Positions 7,507 through 15,484 of a DNA stretch of 40,320 bases are shown here, one piece after another. Where the stretch lies: contig VXWX01000042.1 in the NCBI GenBank assembly GCA_009835735.1, positions 1 through 40,320 on the forward strand, written 5' to 3'. How positions within the stretch are numbered: the stretch's first letter is position 1; each line of letters opens with the position of its first letter. Source of the DNA: Acidimicrobiaceae bacterium. GTDB lineage: Bacteria > Actinomycetota > Acidimicrobiia > Acidimicrobiales > Aldehydirespiratoraceae. The notes under the pieces are model-generated. The model saw nothing but the letters and a program-made list of their open reading frames with translations. It searched no databases and was not told the DNA's origin. A program made the position numbers and the translations under genes.

Positions 7507-9063
7507 GTGAACCTCTGGGAGCGGCCGGACGTCCACGCCAGACGCTGGTTCCTGCTCGGCGTGCTCAGCCTGACGCTGGTTCTGGTGGTCATGTCGGTCT
7601 CCGGCCTGAACGTGGCCCTGGCCACCTTGCAGCGGGATGTGGGGGTCACCGGGCCGCAGCTTCAGTGGATAGTGAACGCCTACGCGCTCGCCTTCGGCGG
7701 GCTGCTGATGACCGGCGGAGCCATCGGCGACCGCTACGGCCGCAAGGGCGCCCTGCTCGGAGGTCTGCTCGTGTTCGGGCTCGGTGCGCTCCTCGGAGGC
7801 TTGGCCGACTCGGCCGAGGTCATCCTGGTCGCTCGGGGAGCCATGGGGGTGGCGGCCGCCTTCGTCATGCCGGCCACGCTGTCGCTGCTGATCGAGATAT
7901 TCCCGCCGGCCGAGCGGCCGACCGCCATCGCCGTGTGGTCGGGCTTCGCCGGGGGAGGCGCCGCCATCGGTCCGGCGCTCACCGGCCTGTTCGTGACCGG
8001 GTGGTGGTTCGTGCCGTCATGGGGCTGGGAGGCCGGCTTCCTCTACAACGTGCCGGTGGTGGCCGCGGTGATGATCGCGGTGGTGCTGTGGCTGCCCCGA
8101 TCCCGGGACGAGCATCCCCGGCATCTCGACCCTGCCGGAGCGGCGCTGTCCATCGTGGCCATGACCGCTCTGATCTACGGCATTATTGAGGGGCCCGAGC
8201 AGGGCTGGACATCGGCACCAGTGCTCTCGGCCTTCGCGGTGGCGGTCATCTTCGGTGCGGTCCTGCTGAGGTGGCAGCAGCGCGCCCGCCATCCGATGCT
8301 GCCGCTGGAGCTATTCGGCGACCGGCGCTTCAGCATCGGCTCGGCCGTGGTCACTATGACGTTCGTCGTGATGATCGGGTTCTGGTTCCTGTTTGCGCTC
8401 TATGTGCAGTTCGTCCTGGGATACTCCGCCCTGGAGGCGGGACTGGCAACCATGCCGGAGGCCCTGTCGTCGATGGTCGTGGCCCCGTTCACCGCTCCGC
8501 TCGCCGCCAGGTACGGATCACGCCGGATCATGGCGGTCGGCTTCGCGGTGTTGGCGCTCACATTTCTGCCGCTCGCGCTGGTCGACACCGATACCAGCTA
8601 TTGGTTCCTGCTGGGACCGCTGGTGCTGGCCGGTGCAGGTCTCAGCCTGGCCATGACCCCGGCCACCAACGACATCATGGTCGCCACTCCCTACGACAAG
8701 GCCGGCATCGGCTCGGCTGTCAACGACACCGCCCGCGAGCTGGGGGCGGCGCTGGGCATCGCCACGCTGGGAGCCCTCTCCACCTCGATCTACCGCGGCA
8801 CGGTGGACGTGGCTCATCTGCCGCCCGAGGTGGCCTCCCCGGCGGCAGAGTCGATGGGTGCGGCCATCGAGGCCGCCTACCAACTGTCCCGATCGGGCAC
8901 GCTGGGCGAGGCCGCGGCCCAGGCGACGATCACCGAGACGGGACAGGCCTTCACGACCGCCTTCGCCCAGACAATGGCGATTTCGGGCGCGGTGTCGGCC
9001 CTAGCCGCGATCGCCCTGCTAGTCGGCCACCTCACCCAGGCCCGCCGCGGCTCTCTCGTCTGA
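7507..9063 (+). CDS. MFS transporter, DHA2-type (14 transmembrane helices)
   Basis: A 518-residue integral membrane protein of the major facilitator superfamily. The loop 2-3 signature GDRYGRKGALL (about 77-87) and the length and hydrophobic pattern match the 14-helix DHA2 drug:H+ antiporter branch, whose members usually export. LNVALATLQRDVG and QWIVNAYALAFG are typical helix-1/2 segments. The start is GTG 7507, 9 bases after the preceding stop. It closes the plus-strand operon, so it could export a pathway product or an inhibitor, or import the substrate. The last 45 bases overlap the convergent metallohydrolase gene (9019-9063), so each transcript carries antisense to the other's 3' end. 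Confidence 0.9.
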   Translation: MNLWERPDVHARRWFLLGVLSLTLVLVVMSVSGLNVALATLQRDVGVTGPQLQWIVNAYALAFGGLLMTGGAIGDRYGRKGALLGGLLVFGLGALLGGLADSAEVILVARGAMGVAAAFVMPATLSLLIEIFPPAERPTAIAVWSGFAGGGAAIGPALTGLFVTGWWFVPSWGWEAGFLYNVPVVAAVMIAVVLWLPRSRDEHPRHLDPAGAALSIVAMTALIYGIIEGPEQGWTSAPVLSAFAVAVIFGAVLLRWQQRARHPMLPLELFGDRRFSIGSAVVTMTFVVMIGFWFLFALYVQFVLGYSALEAGLATMPEALSSMVVAPFTAPLAARYGSRRIMAVGFAVLALTFLPLALVDTDTSYWFLLGPLVLAGAGLSLAMTPATNDIMVATPYDKAGIGSAVNDTARELGAALGIATLGALSTSIYRGTVDVAHLPPEVASPAAESMGAAIEAAYQLSRSGTLGEAAAQATITETGQAFTTAFAQTMAISGAVSALAAIALLVGHLTQARRGSLV

Positions 9064-10353
9064 CTCTCGGGCAGTCGACTCGTAGATGGCCGCGGCCATG
9101 ACCGACTGCTGCTCGGCCCGGCGCTGCCAGTAGATACCGGCCCGCACGCCGTGCACCGCGGCGCTGGTTGGCTCGGCCGCCACAGCCAGATCGATCAGGT
9201 GGCACGCCACCGCGGTCTGCCCCTCCCCGGCCAGGGTCTCGGCCCGGCGGGCCAGGGCTCCAGGACCACCGGCCAGATCGGCCAGCTCCGACGCCACCGA
9301 GGCGTAGCGGGCCGGCTTGAGGTTGCTGGCGACTCCGTCGTACCAGCCGCCGTAGAGCCGCCAGACGTTGCGGACCACGAACTCGGGCTCGTCATAGGTG
9401 GGCGCCAGGTAGGGACGCCGGATCCGCTCGCCGGCCAGGCGGGCCTCGGCCAGCACTTCGTCGAGGTTTGCCCCGCGGTTCATCAAGTCGAGGGTCATCA
9501 TCGTCAACTCCTCGAGCACGGCCGCAGTGTCCAGCAGCACGCCACGGATCCGCTCGCGGCCGGCGATGGGCAGCCCGTGACCGGGCAGCAGCAACTCCGC
9601 GCCGGCCTCGGCGATGTCGCGCAGCGCCGCCACCCATTCCAGCGGGTAGCGCTGCGACTTGGCTGGGTTGCCGGCGTTGGGGAAGTGCCACAGCATCAGG
9701 TCGCCGGTGACGGCCACGGCCCTATCCGCGATCCATGCCCACAAGTGGTCGTCGGTCTCGGCTCTCACATGACGCAACTCGACCTCGAGCCCGCCAACGT
9801 CCAGGGTCATCCGGTGGTTGAACGACACATCCAGATCGGGCACCTCGAAGGCCCAGCCTCCGGCCAGATCCCAGTTGGGCACCCGCCCGAACTGCCGCTG
9901 GTTGACGACCTGGTTGTAGCCGTCGGTCAAGCGGTACCGGGCCACCCGGTCCGGCAGGGACTCGTGTCCCACCAGCAGGGGGCGCCCGCCCGGCGTGGCC
10001 AGACCGTCAACGAGAGCGGCTGCCCCGCCGGCGTGGTCGCGGTGTCCGTGGGTGAGGACGACATGGCTCACCGGCGCCCGGGTTCGGGCCCGAACCCGAT
10101 CGGCCACCCGGGGCCCGAGATCGGGAACGCTGGAGTCGAACACGACGGCGGCGGAGTCGGCCTCTATCACATGCACATGAGCAAAGGACTCGATCATGGT
10201 GACGCCGTCCTGCAATTCGTGGCTGGCGCCCAGACCGTCGCTCGGCAGTCCCAAGCCGAAGGGCCGCCCGTCGGGCTCGAACATCACGTTGTCGTCGATG
10301 GCGGCGGCCGACTTGGCCAGAATGTCGCTGGTCATAGCCCAATGATGGGCCAT
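9019..10353 (-). CDS. MBL-fold hydrolase, alkyl-sulfatase-like
   Basis: A 444-residue metallo-beta-lactamase-fold protein. The dinuclear zinc motif THGHRDHAGG lies at 101-110, with further likely ligands at H203, D218 (VTGD) and H259 (LLPGHG). The C-terminal part (about 290-420) contains VRNVWRLYGGWYDG, typical of the dimerisation domain of class III alkyl sulfatases (SdsA1/BDS1 type). These enzymes hydrolyse primary or secondary alkyl sulfate esters. It lacks the extra C-terminal SCP2-like domain of full-length SdsA1 (about 650 residues). No signal peptide is visible, so it is probably cytoplasmic. Start ATG 10353 is uncertain; ATG 10335 is possible and neither has a good ribosome-binding site. 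It ends the nine-gene Liv operon, hinting that a sulfated or otherwise esterified lipid-like substrate is handled. Confidence 0.85.
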   Translation of the reverse strand: MAHHWAMTSDILAKSAAAIDDNVMFEPDGRPFGLGLPSDGLGASHELQDGVTMIESFAHVHVIEADSAAVVFDSSVPDLGPRVADRVRARTRAPVSHVVLTHGHRDHAGGAAALVDGLATPGGRPLLVGHESLPDRVARYRLTDGYNQVVNQRQFGRVPNWDLAGGWAFEVPDLDVSFNHRMTLDVGGLEVELRHVRAETDDHLWAWIADRAVAVTGDLMLWHFPNAGNPAKSQRYPLEWVAALRDIAEAGAELLLPGHGLPIAGRERIRGVLLDTAAVLEELTMMTLDLMNRGANLDEVLAEARLAGERIRRPYLAPTYDEPEFVVRNVWRLYGGWYDGVASNLKPARYASVASELADLAGGPGALARRAETLAGEGQTAVACHLIDLAVAAEPTSAAVHGVRAGIYWQRRAEQQSVMAAAIYESTARESDERAAAGLGEVAD

Positions 10354-10380
10354 GGGCCGGTGAGATGGAGCCAGCCGAGC

Positions 10381-11529
10381 TCAGAAGCGGTCGGCGATGC
10401 GGATCGACACCGCCGCGCCGGCCACCGACGAGGCAGCCACGGCCAGCCACATCGCCGGGTAGCCGGAGTGCTCGATCAGCCACCCCGTGGCCAGCGGCCC
10501 CACGAATACACCGACGTAGACGCCCATCTGGGTGATCCCGGTGGCACTGCCGGCAGCTCGAGGGTTGGCCCGCACGATCCCGTAGTTCGTGAACACCGGC
10601 CAGATCCAGCCGCATCCGAAAGACAGCAGCATGGCGGCCACATGGGTGGCCGGCAGGCGCAGGGCCAGCCCGGCCATGCCTATCGAGCCGACCAGAGCGG
10701 TGATACCCCCCACCCGGAACGGCTTGACCCTCATCGTGTCGGACAGCCAGCCGCCCACGACTCTCATCGTGATGCCGGTGGCCGCCCCGACACTCAGGAA
10801 CAGCCCGGCGGTGCCGGGTCCGAGCCCGGCGTCGACCCCGGAACCGACCCCCCACGCGACGAGCGATCCAGCGCTGAAGGCCAGGAACGCTCCCACCGCG
10901 GCGGCCAGGAAGAGGTCCCGGGACGACGACTCCGGCACCGAGTCCCGTGTCGCCGCCGTCCGGAACACCGATGATCCGACGGCCGTCCTTACCAGCACCA
11001 GCGACATGAGAGCGAACACCGCGCCGGCCACGTAGGCCCAGCGCCAGCCCACGGTGAGGGCGAGCGAGGGCACCGCGAAACCGGCCAGCAGGGTGGCCGT
11101 CGGCAGGCCCGACTGCTTGATCGACACGGCCAGACCCAGCCGGGGCAGTTGAGCCTGGGCCAGGGCCAGGTTGACCGACGTCTGGTTGGCGGCGTTGGCC
11201 AGCCCGGCCAGCACCAGGAAGCCGATCACCGCCAGGAACGAGCGGGCGGTGGCGGCCAGAGCCAGCTGCACCGCTATGGACACTCCGAGAGCGAGGGTCA
11301 TCTGGTTGAGCGGCCCGATTCGCTGGGCCAGCCGCCCCAGCATGACCGACCCGACCATGGCGGCCCCGAAGAACGATCCGAGACCCCACCCGTACACCCC
11401 TTCGGAAACACCCATCTCCGCACTCACCTGCACCGACATGGCGCCGATGAGGAAGCCGGGCAGCACGGTGGACACAGTGGCCATCACCGCAGCGTTGATC
11501 ACCAGGGACGGACGCGCTTCAGCAGACAC
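10381..11529 (-). CDS. MFS transporter (12-helix type)
   Basis: A 382-residue polytopic membrane protein. Hydrophobic segments run throughout, with a loop 2-3 like segment GSVMLGRLAQRIGP and repeated glycine-rich helices, typical of a 12-helix major facilitator. The start is set at GTG 11529, preceded by GAAGGAAGAG about 8 bases upstream. The open frame extends further, to 11691, but that part lies inside the thioesterase gene and its composition is shadow-like. It lies 23 bases after the thioesterase stop and 27 bases before the alkyl-sulfatase-like gene. Its position beside an ABC importer suggests a second transport step (export or a different solute). Substrate unknown. Confidence 0.85.
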   Translation of the reverse strand: MSAEARPSLVINAAVMATVSTVLPGFLIGAMSVQVSAEMGVSEGVYGWGLGSFFGAAMVGSVMLGRLAQRIGPLNQMTLALGVSIAVQLALAATARSFLAVIGFLVLAGLANAANQTSVNLALAQAQLPRLGLAVSIKQSGLPTATLLAGFAVPSLALTVGWRWAYVAGAVFALMSLVLVRTAVGSSVFRTAATRDSVPESSSRDLFLAAAVGAFLAFSAGSLVAWGVGSGVDAGLGPGTAGLFLSVGAATGITMRVVGGWLSDTMRVKPFRVGGITALVGSIGMAGLALRLPATHVAAMLLSFGCGWIWPVFTNYGIVRANPRAAGSATGITQMGVYVGVFVGPLATGWLIEHSGYPAMWLAVAASSVAGAAVSIRIADRF

Positions 11530-11552
11530 GGCGCGAACTCTTCCTTCTCGCT

Positions 11553-12383
11553 CTAGCCCTGGTTGATGGGACGGATCATGCACTCCTGGGCGAAGGAGGC
11601 GACCAGCGCACCGCCGGCATCGAAGGCGTGGCCCTGGCCGAAGCCCCGAGCCCGGGCCAGGGTGGGCGAGTGCTGCACGATCAGGCACCACTCGTCGAGG
11701 CGGAACGGACGGTGGAACCAGACGGTGTGGCTGGTCACGGCGGTGTGGAGCGTGTGGTAGGAGTCGGCCTGGCTCACGCCATCGACCGGGAGCAGCACGG
11801 TTCCGACGATGGTCAGATCGGTGGCGTGGGCCAGCAGCGCCTGGTGAACGGCCGGGTCGTCGCCCAGGGGCCGGTCCTCGACGCGGGTCCAGAAGGCGTA
11901 ACGGGGAGGAGCCGGTGCGGGATCCCGCAGGTCGGCGCCGCCCGTCACCCTGGTCGTCCAGGGAATCATGGACATGTCCGTCGCGGCGGCCTCGTCAGGG
12001 CGGCCCGCGTCGGGGGCAGGTTCCTGATGCTCAAGAGCCGACGCCTGCTCCAGCACGTGCATCGAGAGCAGGGCCGCGAAGATGGTCTTGCCATGCTGGC
12101 TGGCCCGGACCCGGCGCAGCGCGAAGGTTCGTCCCGTCTGGGTCTCCTCCACCTCGAACTCGAGTGGATCGGAGGTCGAACCCTCCCGCGGGAACAGGCA
12201 GCTCAACGACTTGACGACCTTGCCCTCCGTGGTGGCCGCCCCCAGCGCGACCGCCTGGGCCAGCAACTGGCCGCCGAAGATCCGGGGGTAGTCCATCTCG
12301 ATGTTGGGCGCGGTCCACACGCCCGGCCGCACCGGCTGCACTTCCAGGCAGCCGAGCAGGTCGTCGAGGGTGATGACCGCCAT
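11553..12383 (-). CDS. Acyl-CoA thioesterase II (TesB-like double hotdog)
   Basis: A 276-residue protein related to TesB, which hydrolyses acyl-CoA to free acid and CoA. Two hotdog halves are visible: an N-terminal FGGQLLAQAV segment (about 31-40) with the long helix, and a C-terminal HTVWFHRPFRLDEW block followed by RARGFGQGHAFDAGGALVAS and the terminal QECMIRP. That glutamine matches the catalytic Gln position in TesB. The ATG at 12383 shares one base with the upstream stop in TGATG. In the same operon as a thiolase-like aldolase and a transporter, it probably releases CoA from a blocked or overflow intermediate. Confidence 0.9.
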   Translation of the reverse strand: MAVITLDDLLGCLEVQPVRPGVWTAPNIEMDYPRIFGGQLLAQAVALGAATTEGKVVKSLSCLFPREGSTSDPLEFEVEETQTGRTFALRRVRASQHGKTIFAALLSMHVLEQASALEHQEPAPDAGRPDEAAATDMSMIPWTTRVTGGADLRDPAPAPPRYAFWTRVEDRPLGDDPAVHQALLAHATDLTIVGTVLLPVDGVSQADSYHTLHTAVTSHTVWFHRPFRLDEWCLIVQHSPTLARARGFGQGHAFDAGGALVASFAQECMIRPINQG

Positions 12384-12814
12384 CAGGTCCCGCCGCCCCG
12401 CTCGGCCTCCGCAGGACGGAACAGCGGGACGTGCCACTCGCCGCTGGGCTCGAACAGCACCTCCACCCGCATCCCGATCTCGACCTCGTCGATCTCGCAG
12501 TCGACGATGTTGGTGCCGATCCGCACCGTGGGATCCTCGTCGAGCTCGACGAACGCGAAGACATAGGGCGGCGTGAACCCCGGGATCCACTCCTTGTGGT
12601 TGATCGTGTACGTGGCCACGGTGCCGGTTCCGGCCACCGGTTCCGGGCCGACCCGGCGGGAGTGGCAGAAGGGACAGGCCGGGCCGGGCGGGTGGACCCA
12701 GCGGGAGCATTCGCCGCACCGCTGGATCCTGAGCCGGCCGTCGGCCCCGGAACGCCAGTAGAACTCGCTCTCAGGCGAGGCCAGCACGAACCGGGGCGGG
12801 CTGTCCACGCTCAT
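12383..12814 (-). CDS. DUF35 / OB-fold zinc-ribbon acyl-CoA-associated protein
   Basis: A 143-residue protein with an N-terminal rubredoxin-like zinc ribbon (C33-x2-C36 and C47-x2-C50) followed by an OB fold beginning near GTVATYTINHKEW. These DUF35 proteins are usually encoded beside thiolase-superfamily genes. In the steroid side-chain aldolase Ltp2, a DUF35 domain is a structural partner needed for activity. The gene is coupled on both sides: ATG 12814 overlaps the thiolase stop (ATGA), and its own stop overlaps the thioesterase start (TGATG). Because the thiolase-like neighbour lacks the usual cysteine, an Ltp2-type complex is the favoured reading. Confidence 0.9.
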   Translation of the reverse strand: MSVDSPPRFVLASPESEFYWRSGADGRLRIQRCGECSRWVHPPGPACPFCHSRRVGPEPVAGTGTVATYTINHKEWIPGFTPPYVFAFVELDEDPTVRIGTNIVDCEIDEVEIGMRVEVLFEPSGEWHVPLFRPAEAERGGGT

Positions 12815-13992
12815 GACGGGCCCTTGGTCAGCAGCAGGCATCCGGTCTCGGGGCCGCCGCCGGCTCCGACCGCCACCACCTCGCAGCCGGATACCTGGAT
12901 GTTGGCCGTGCCCCGCAACTGCATCACGGCCTCGTGCAGGTGGCCGAAGCCGTGCAGCCGGCCCGCGGAGAGCTGGCCGCCGGAGGTGTTGAGCGGCACC
13001 GAACCGTCGGGGCCGATGTTGACACCGCCCTCCACGAAGGCCCCGCTCTCCCCCTTGCCGCAGAAGCCCATGGCCTCGATCCAGGCCAGGGTCAGCCAGC
13101 TGAAGCCGTCGTACAGCTGAGCGGTGTCCACGTCGTCGACGGTCAGCTCCGTGCGCTCCCACATCGAAGCGGCGGTGTGACGCATCATCATCGACGTCAG
13201 GTCGTCGAACTGATCCCAGGAGGGCCGGCCCCGGATGGCGGTCCCCATAGCGTTCACACCCACCGCCCCCGCTGGGGCGTCGGGTGCATGGTCCCGGTGC
13301 GAGACCACCACCGCCGTGGACCCGTCGCAGGGAACGTCACAGTCGTAGAGGCACAGCGGGTCGCTGACCATGCGCACGGCCAGGTAGTCGTCGATGGTCA
13401 TGGGATCGGTGTAGATGGCCTTGGGGTTGGCCGCCGCGTTGGCCCGCCCGTTGACCGCGATGGCGCCGAGCTGGGTGCGGGTGGTGCCGTAGTCGTGCAT
13501 GTGGCGGCGGGCGTAGCAGGCGACCCAGCAGGCGGCCGACGCCGCGCCGTAGGGAATCATGAACTGGAACGGACCGGCCGAGCCGGCCATCCCGCCGCCA
13601 CCACCGCCCCCGCTGCCGGGGCGCAACGGCCCTCCGCTGCCCTCCACCACGGTGCGGAACACCAGAACGTGGCGAGCCAGGCCGGTCGCCACCGCCAGGA
13701 TCGCGTTGTGGACCGCTCCCAGCGGTCCGGCGGTCTCCACGCCCGCGCTGCGCCAGTTGAGCGACAGCCGCAACGCCTCGTGCAGTTCGGCCCCCATGGC
13801 CCCTCCGAAGGAACCGCCGAAGCCGGGATAGGTGGACACGCCGTCGATGTCGGCGGTGGTGAGCCCGGCGTCCTCGACAGCCCGCAGCGCGGCTTCGACG
13901 GTGAGGTCGATACCCGTGCGGTGCAGCCGCCGGCCGATGTCGGACTGGGCCGCGCCGCTGATCACAGCCCGCCGTTCCATCCGCTCACCCAT
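12811..13992 (-). CDS. Thiolase-fold protein without the nucleophilic cysteine (Ltp2-like aldolase candidate)
   Basis: The 393-residue protein has the thiolase / SCP2-thiolase fold. ISGAAQSDIG at the N terminus and AVEDAGLTTADIDGV are typical. Where thiolases carry the nucleophile (pattern C-x-S-G before an Ala/His helix), this sequence reads ETAGPLGAVHNA (86-97) with Gly-Pro and no cysteine, so claisen-type thiolysis is unlikely. A tyrosine in LYDGFSW (Y294) and a histidine-rich HGFGHLHEA (347-355) are candidate acid/base residues. Such proteins paired with DUF35 act as retro-aldolases in steroid side-chain removal (Ltp2), which is my preferred but unproven role. Seven consecutive glycines (128-134) form an unusual loop. 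Start: ATG 13992, overlapping the upstream stop in TGATG; ATG 13980 is the alternative. Confidence 0.85.
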   Translation of the reverse strand: MGERMERRAVISGAAQSDIGRRLHRTGIDLTVEAALRAVEDAGLTTADIDGVSTYPGFGGSFGGAMGAELHEALRLSLNWRSAGVETAGPLGAVHNAILAVATGLARHVLVFRTVVEGSGGPLRPGSGGGGGGGMAGSAGPFQFMIPYGAASAACWVACYARRHMHDYGTTRTQLGAIAVNGRANAAANPKAIYTDPMTIDDYLAVRMVSDPLCLYDCDVPCDGSTAVVVSHRDHAPDAPAGAVGVNAMGTAIRGRPSWDQFDDLTSMMMRHTAASMWERTELTVDDVDTAQLYDGFSWLTLAWIEAMGFCGKGESGAFVEGGVNIGPDGSVPLNTSGGQLSAGRLHGFGHLHEAVMQLRGTANIQVSGCEVVAVGAGGGPETGCLLLTKGPS

Positions 13993-14720
13993 CAGCGGGT
14001 TGCTCCCGTCTCGAAGAGGCGCGACTCCAGGACGGCTCCTGCCTCGTTCGTCGGGCCGTGCCAGGTGATCAGCCCGTGCTCGAGAACGGCTGCCCGGTCG
14101 CACAGCTCGAGGGCATGGCCGACCTGCTGCTCAACGATCAGCAGCGCCGTTCCCGTTGCCCTGATATGCGACAGCGTCTCGAAGACCTGGTCCACGACCA
14201 TGGGGGCGAGGCCCAGCGAGAGTTCGTCGGCGATCAGCAGGCGCGGTGACTCCACCAGCACTCGGGCCAGCGAGAGCATCCGCTGCTCGCCCCCGGACAG
14301 CGTGCCGGCCATCTGGCCGCGACGCTCGCCCAGCCGGGGAAAGAGCTCGTAGGCCCGATCCAGGGCGTCGGCCAGCCCGGCTCGGCCGAAAGCCCGCTGG
14401 AACGACAGCGCCAGATTGTCCTGCACGCTGAGGGTGGCGAACACCGAACGTCCCTCGGGGGCGTGCATCACCCCGGCCTGCACGAATCGCCAGGCGGACA
14501 GGCTGCCCTGGTCGGTCTCCGAACCGTCGATGTGCACCGATCCGGCACTGGGGGCCAGTAAGCCGCTGGCCACGCGGGCCAGGGTGGTCTTGCCGGCCCC
14601 GTTGGCTCCGACCAGCGCAACCGCCTCCCCGGCACCGACGACGAGCGACACCCCGAACAGCGCTCGAAACGGCCCGTAGCCGGCCTCCACATCGCGCAAT
14701 TCAAGGATCGGGGCGCTCAT
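13992..14720 (-). CDS. livF-like: Branched-chain amino acid-type ABC transporter ATPase (LivF-like)
   Basis: A 242-residue ATP-binding subunit. Walker A GANGAGKT is at 38-45, signature LSGGEQ at 141-146, and Walker B LLIADE at 161-166, followed by IVEQQVG in place of a canonical H-loop, as is usual for LivF proteins. It energises the fused permease encoded two genes upstream, together with the LivG-like ATPase. Translationally coupled: its ATG overlaps the LivG stop at 14717-14720, and its stop overlaps the thiolase-like start. Liv-type importers in actinobacterial catabolic clusters often carry carboxylic acids rather than amino acids. Confidence 0.92.
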   Translation of the reverse strand: MSAPILELRDVEAGYGPFRALFGVSLVVGAGEAVALVGANGAGKTTLARVASGLLAPSAGSVHIDGSETDQGSLSAWRFVQAGVMHAPEGRSVFATLSVQDNLALSFQRAFGRAGLADALDRAYELFPRLGERRGQMAGTLSGGEQRMLSLARVLVESPRLLIADELSLGLAPMVVDQVFETLSHIRATGTALLIVEQQVGHALELCDRAAVLEHGLITWHGPTNEAGAVLESRLFETGATR

Positions 14721-15484
14721 GTGACCTCGAAGCTACCCAGGTAGGCCCGCCGCACTGCCGGATCGGCCAGCACGTCCGCGGTCGGACCCTCGGCGATGAG
14801 AGCCCCCGAGTCGAGCACGTAGGTGCGCTCGGTGAAGTCGGCCACGAGCGACACGTCATGCTCAACCAGCAGCACCGCGTAGCCCCGGGTGTCCTGTACG
14901 GACCGCAGCGTGTCGGCCAGCACCTGCGTCTCGTCGCGGTCGAGGCCCGACGACGGCTCGTCCAGCAGCAGGAGCTGCGGACCGGTCATCAGGGCCCGGC
15001 CCACCTCCACCAGCCGGCTCTGCCCCAGGCTGAGCGATTCGACCGGCTTGGCGGCGAGCTCGGCGATGCCCAGCAGCTCCAGCACCTCGTCGCAGGCGGC
15101 GATCTCGCCGGGTGTCGGCCGGCCCCGGCCGATCAGGTCCTTCCAGAATGCGCCCGTGCCGTTGCGGATCCGCTCGGCGATGAGCAGGTGCTCGCGCACG
15201 GTGGTGTCGGCGAACAGCTCGACCCGCTGGAACGTCCGGCCCATGCCCGCACGGGCCCGGCGATGGGCGGGCCAGCCGCCGACGTCGACACCGTTGAGGA
15301 GAACCCGGCCGGCATCGGGCCGCAGGATCCCGAGCAGGCAGTTGAACAGGGTTGTCTTGCCGGCTCCGTTGGGGCCGATCAGACCGACCCGCTCGCCCGC
15401 CTCGACGCTCACGCTCACATCGTCGAGGGCGCGGATGCCCGCAAAGGCCACACTCACACCGGAAGCCTCCAGCACCCACGTCAT
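14717..15484 (-). CDS. livG-like: Branched-chain amino acid-type ABC transporter ATPase (LivG-like)
   Basis: A 255-residue ATPase. Walker A is GPNGAGKT (37-44). The signature loop is LSLGQSRLVE (151-160), a slightly atypical LSxGQ form common in LivG proteins. Walker B is LLLLDEPSSGLD (171-182), and the H-loop histidine is in LVEHDV. The arginine-rich GRTFQRVELF segment is the usual LivG Q-loop region. The start overlaps the permease stop by four bases (ATGA, 15481-15484). Together with the LivF-like protein it forms the heterodimeric motor of the importer. Confidence 0.93.
   Translation of the reverse strand: MTWVLEASGVSVAFAGIRALDDVSVSVEAGERVGLIGPNGAGKTTLFNCLLGILRPDAGRVLLNGVDVGGWPAHRRARAGMGRTFQRVELFADTTVREHLLIAERIRNGTGAFWKDLIGRGRPTPGEIAACDEVLELLGIAELAAKPVESLSLGQSRLVEVGRALMTGPQLLLLDEPSSGLDRDETQVLADTLRSVQDTRGYAVLLVEHDVSLVADFTERTYVLDSGALIAEGPTADVLADPAVRRAYLGSFEVT

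Noticed and set aside
9151-10974. A 607-codon plus-strand frame opposite the metallohydrolase and MFS genes
   Set aside because: No recognisable motif and biased composition; explained as a shadow of the minus-strand genes.
11530-11691. Upstream extension of the MFS transporter frame to ATG 11691
   Set aside because: The extension overlaps the thioesterase gene and its translation is arginine/proline-rich. GTG 11529 with a purine-rich ribosome-binding site gives a normal N terminus.
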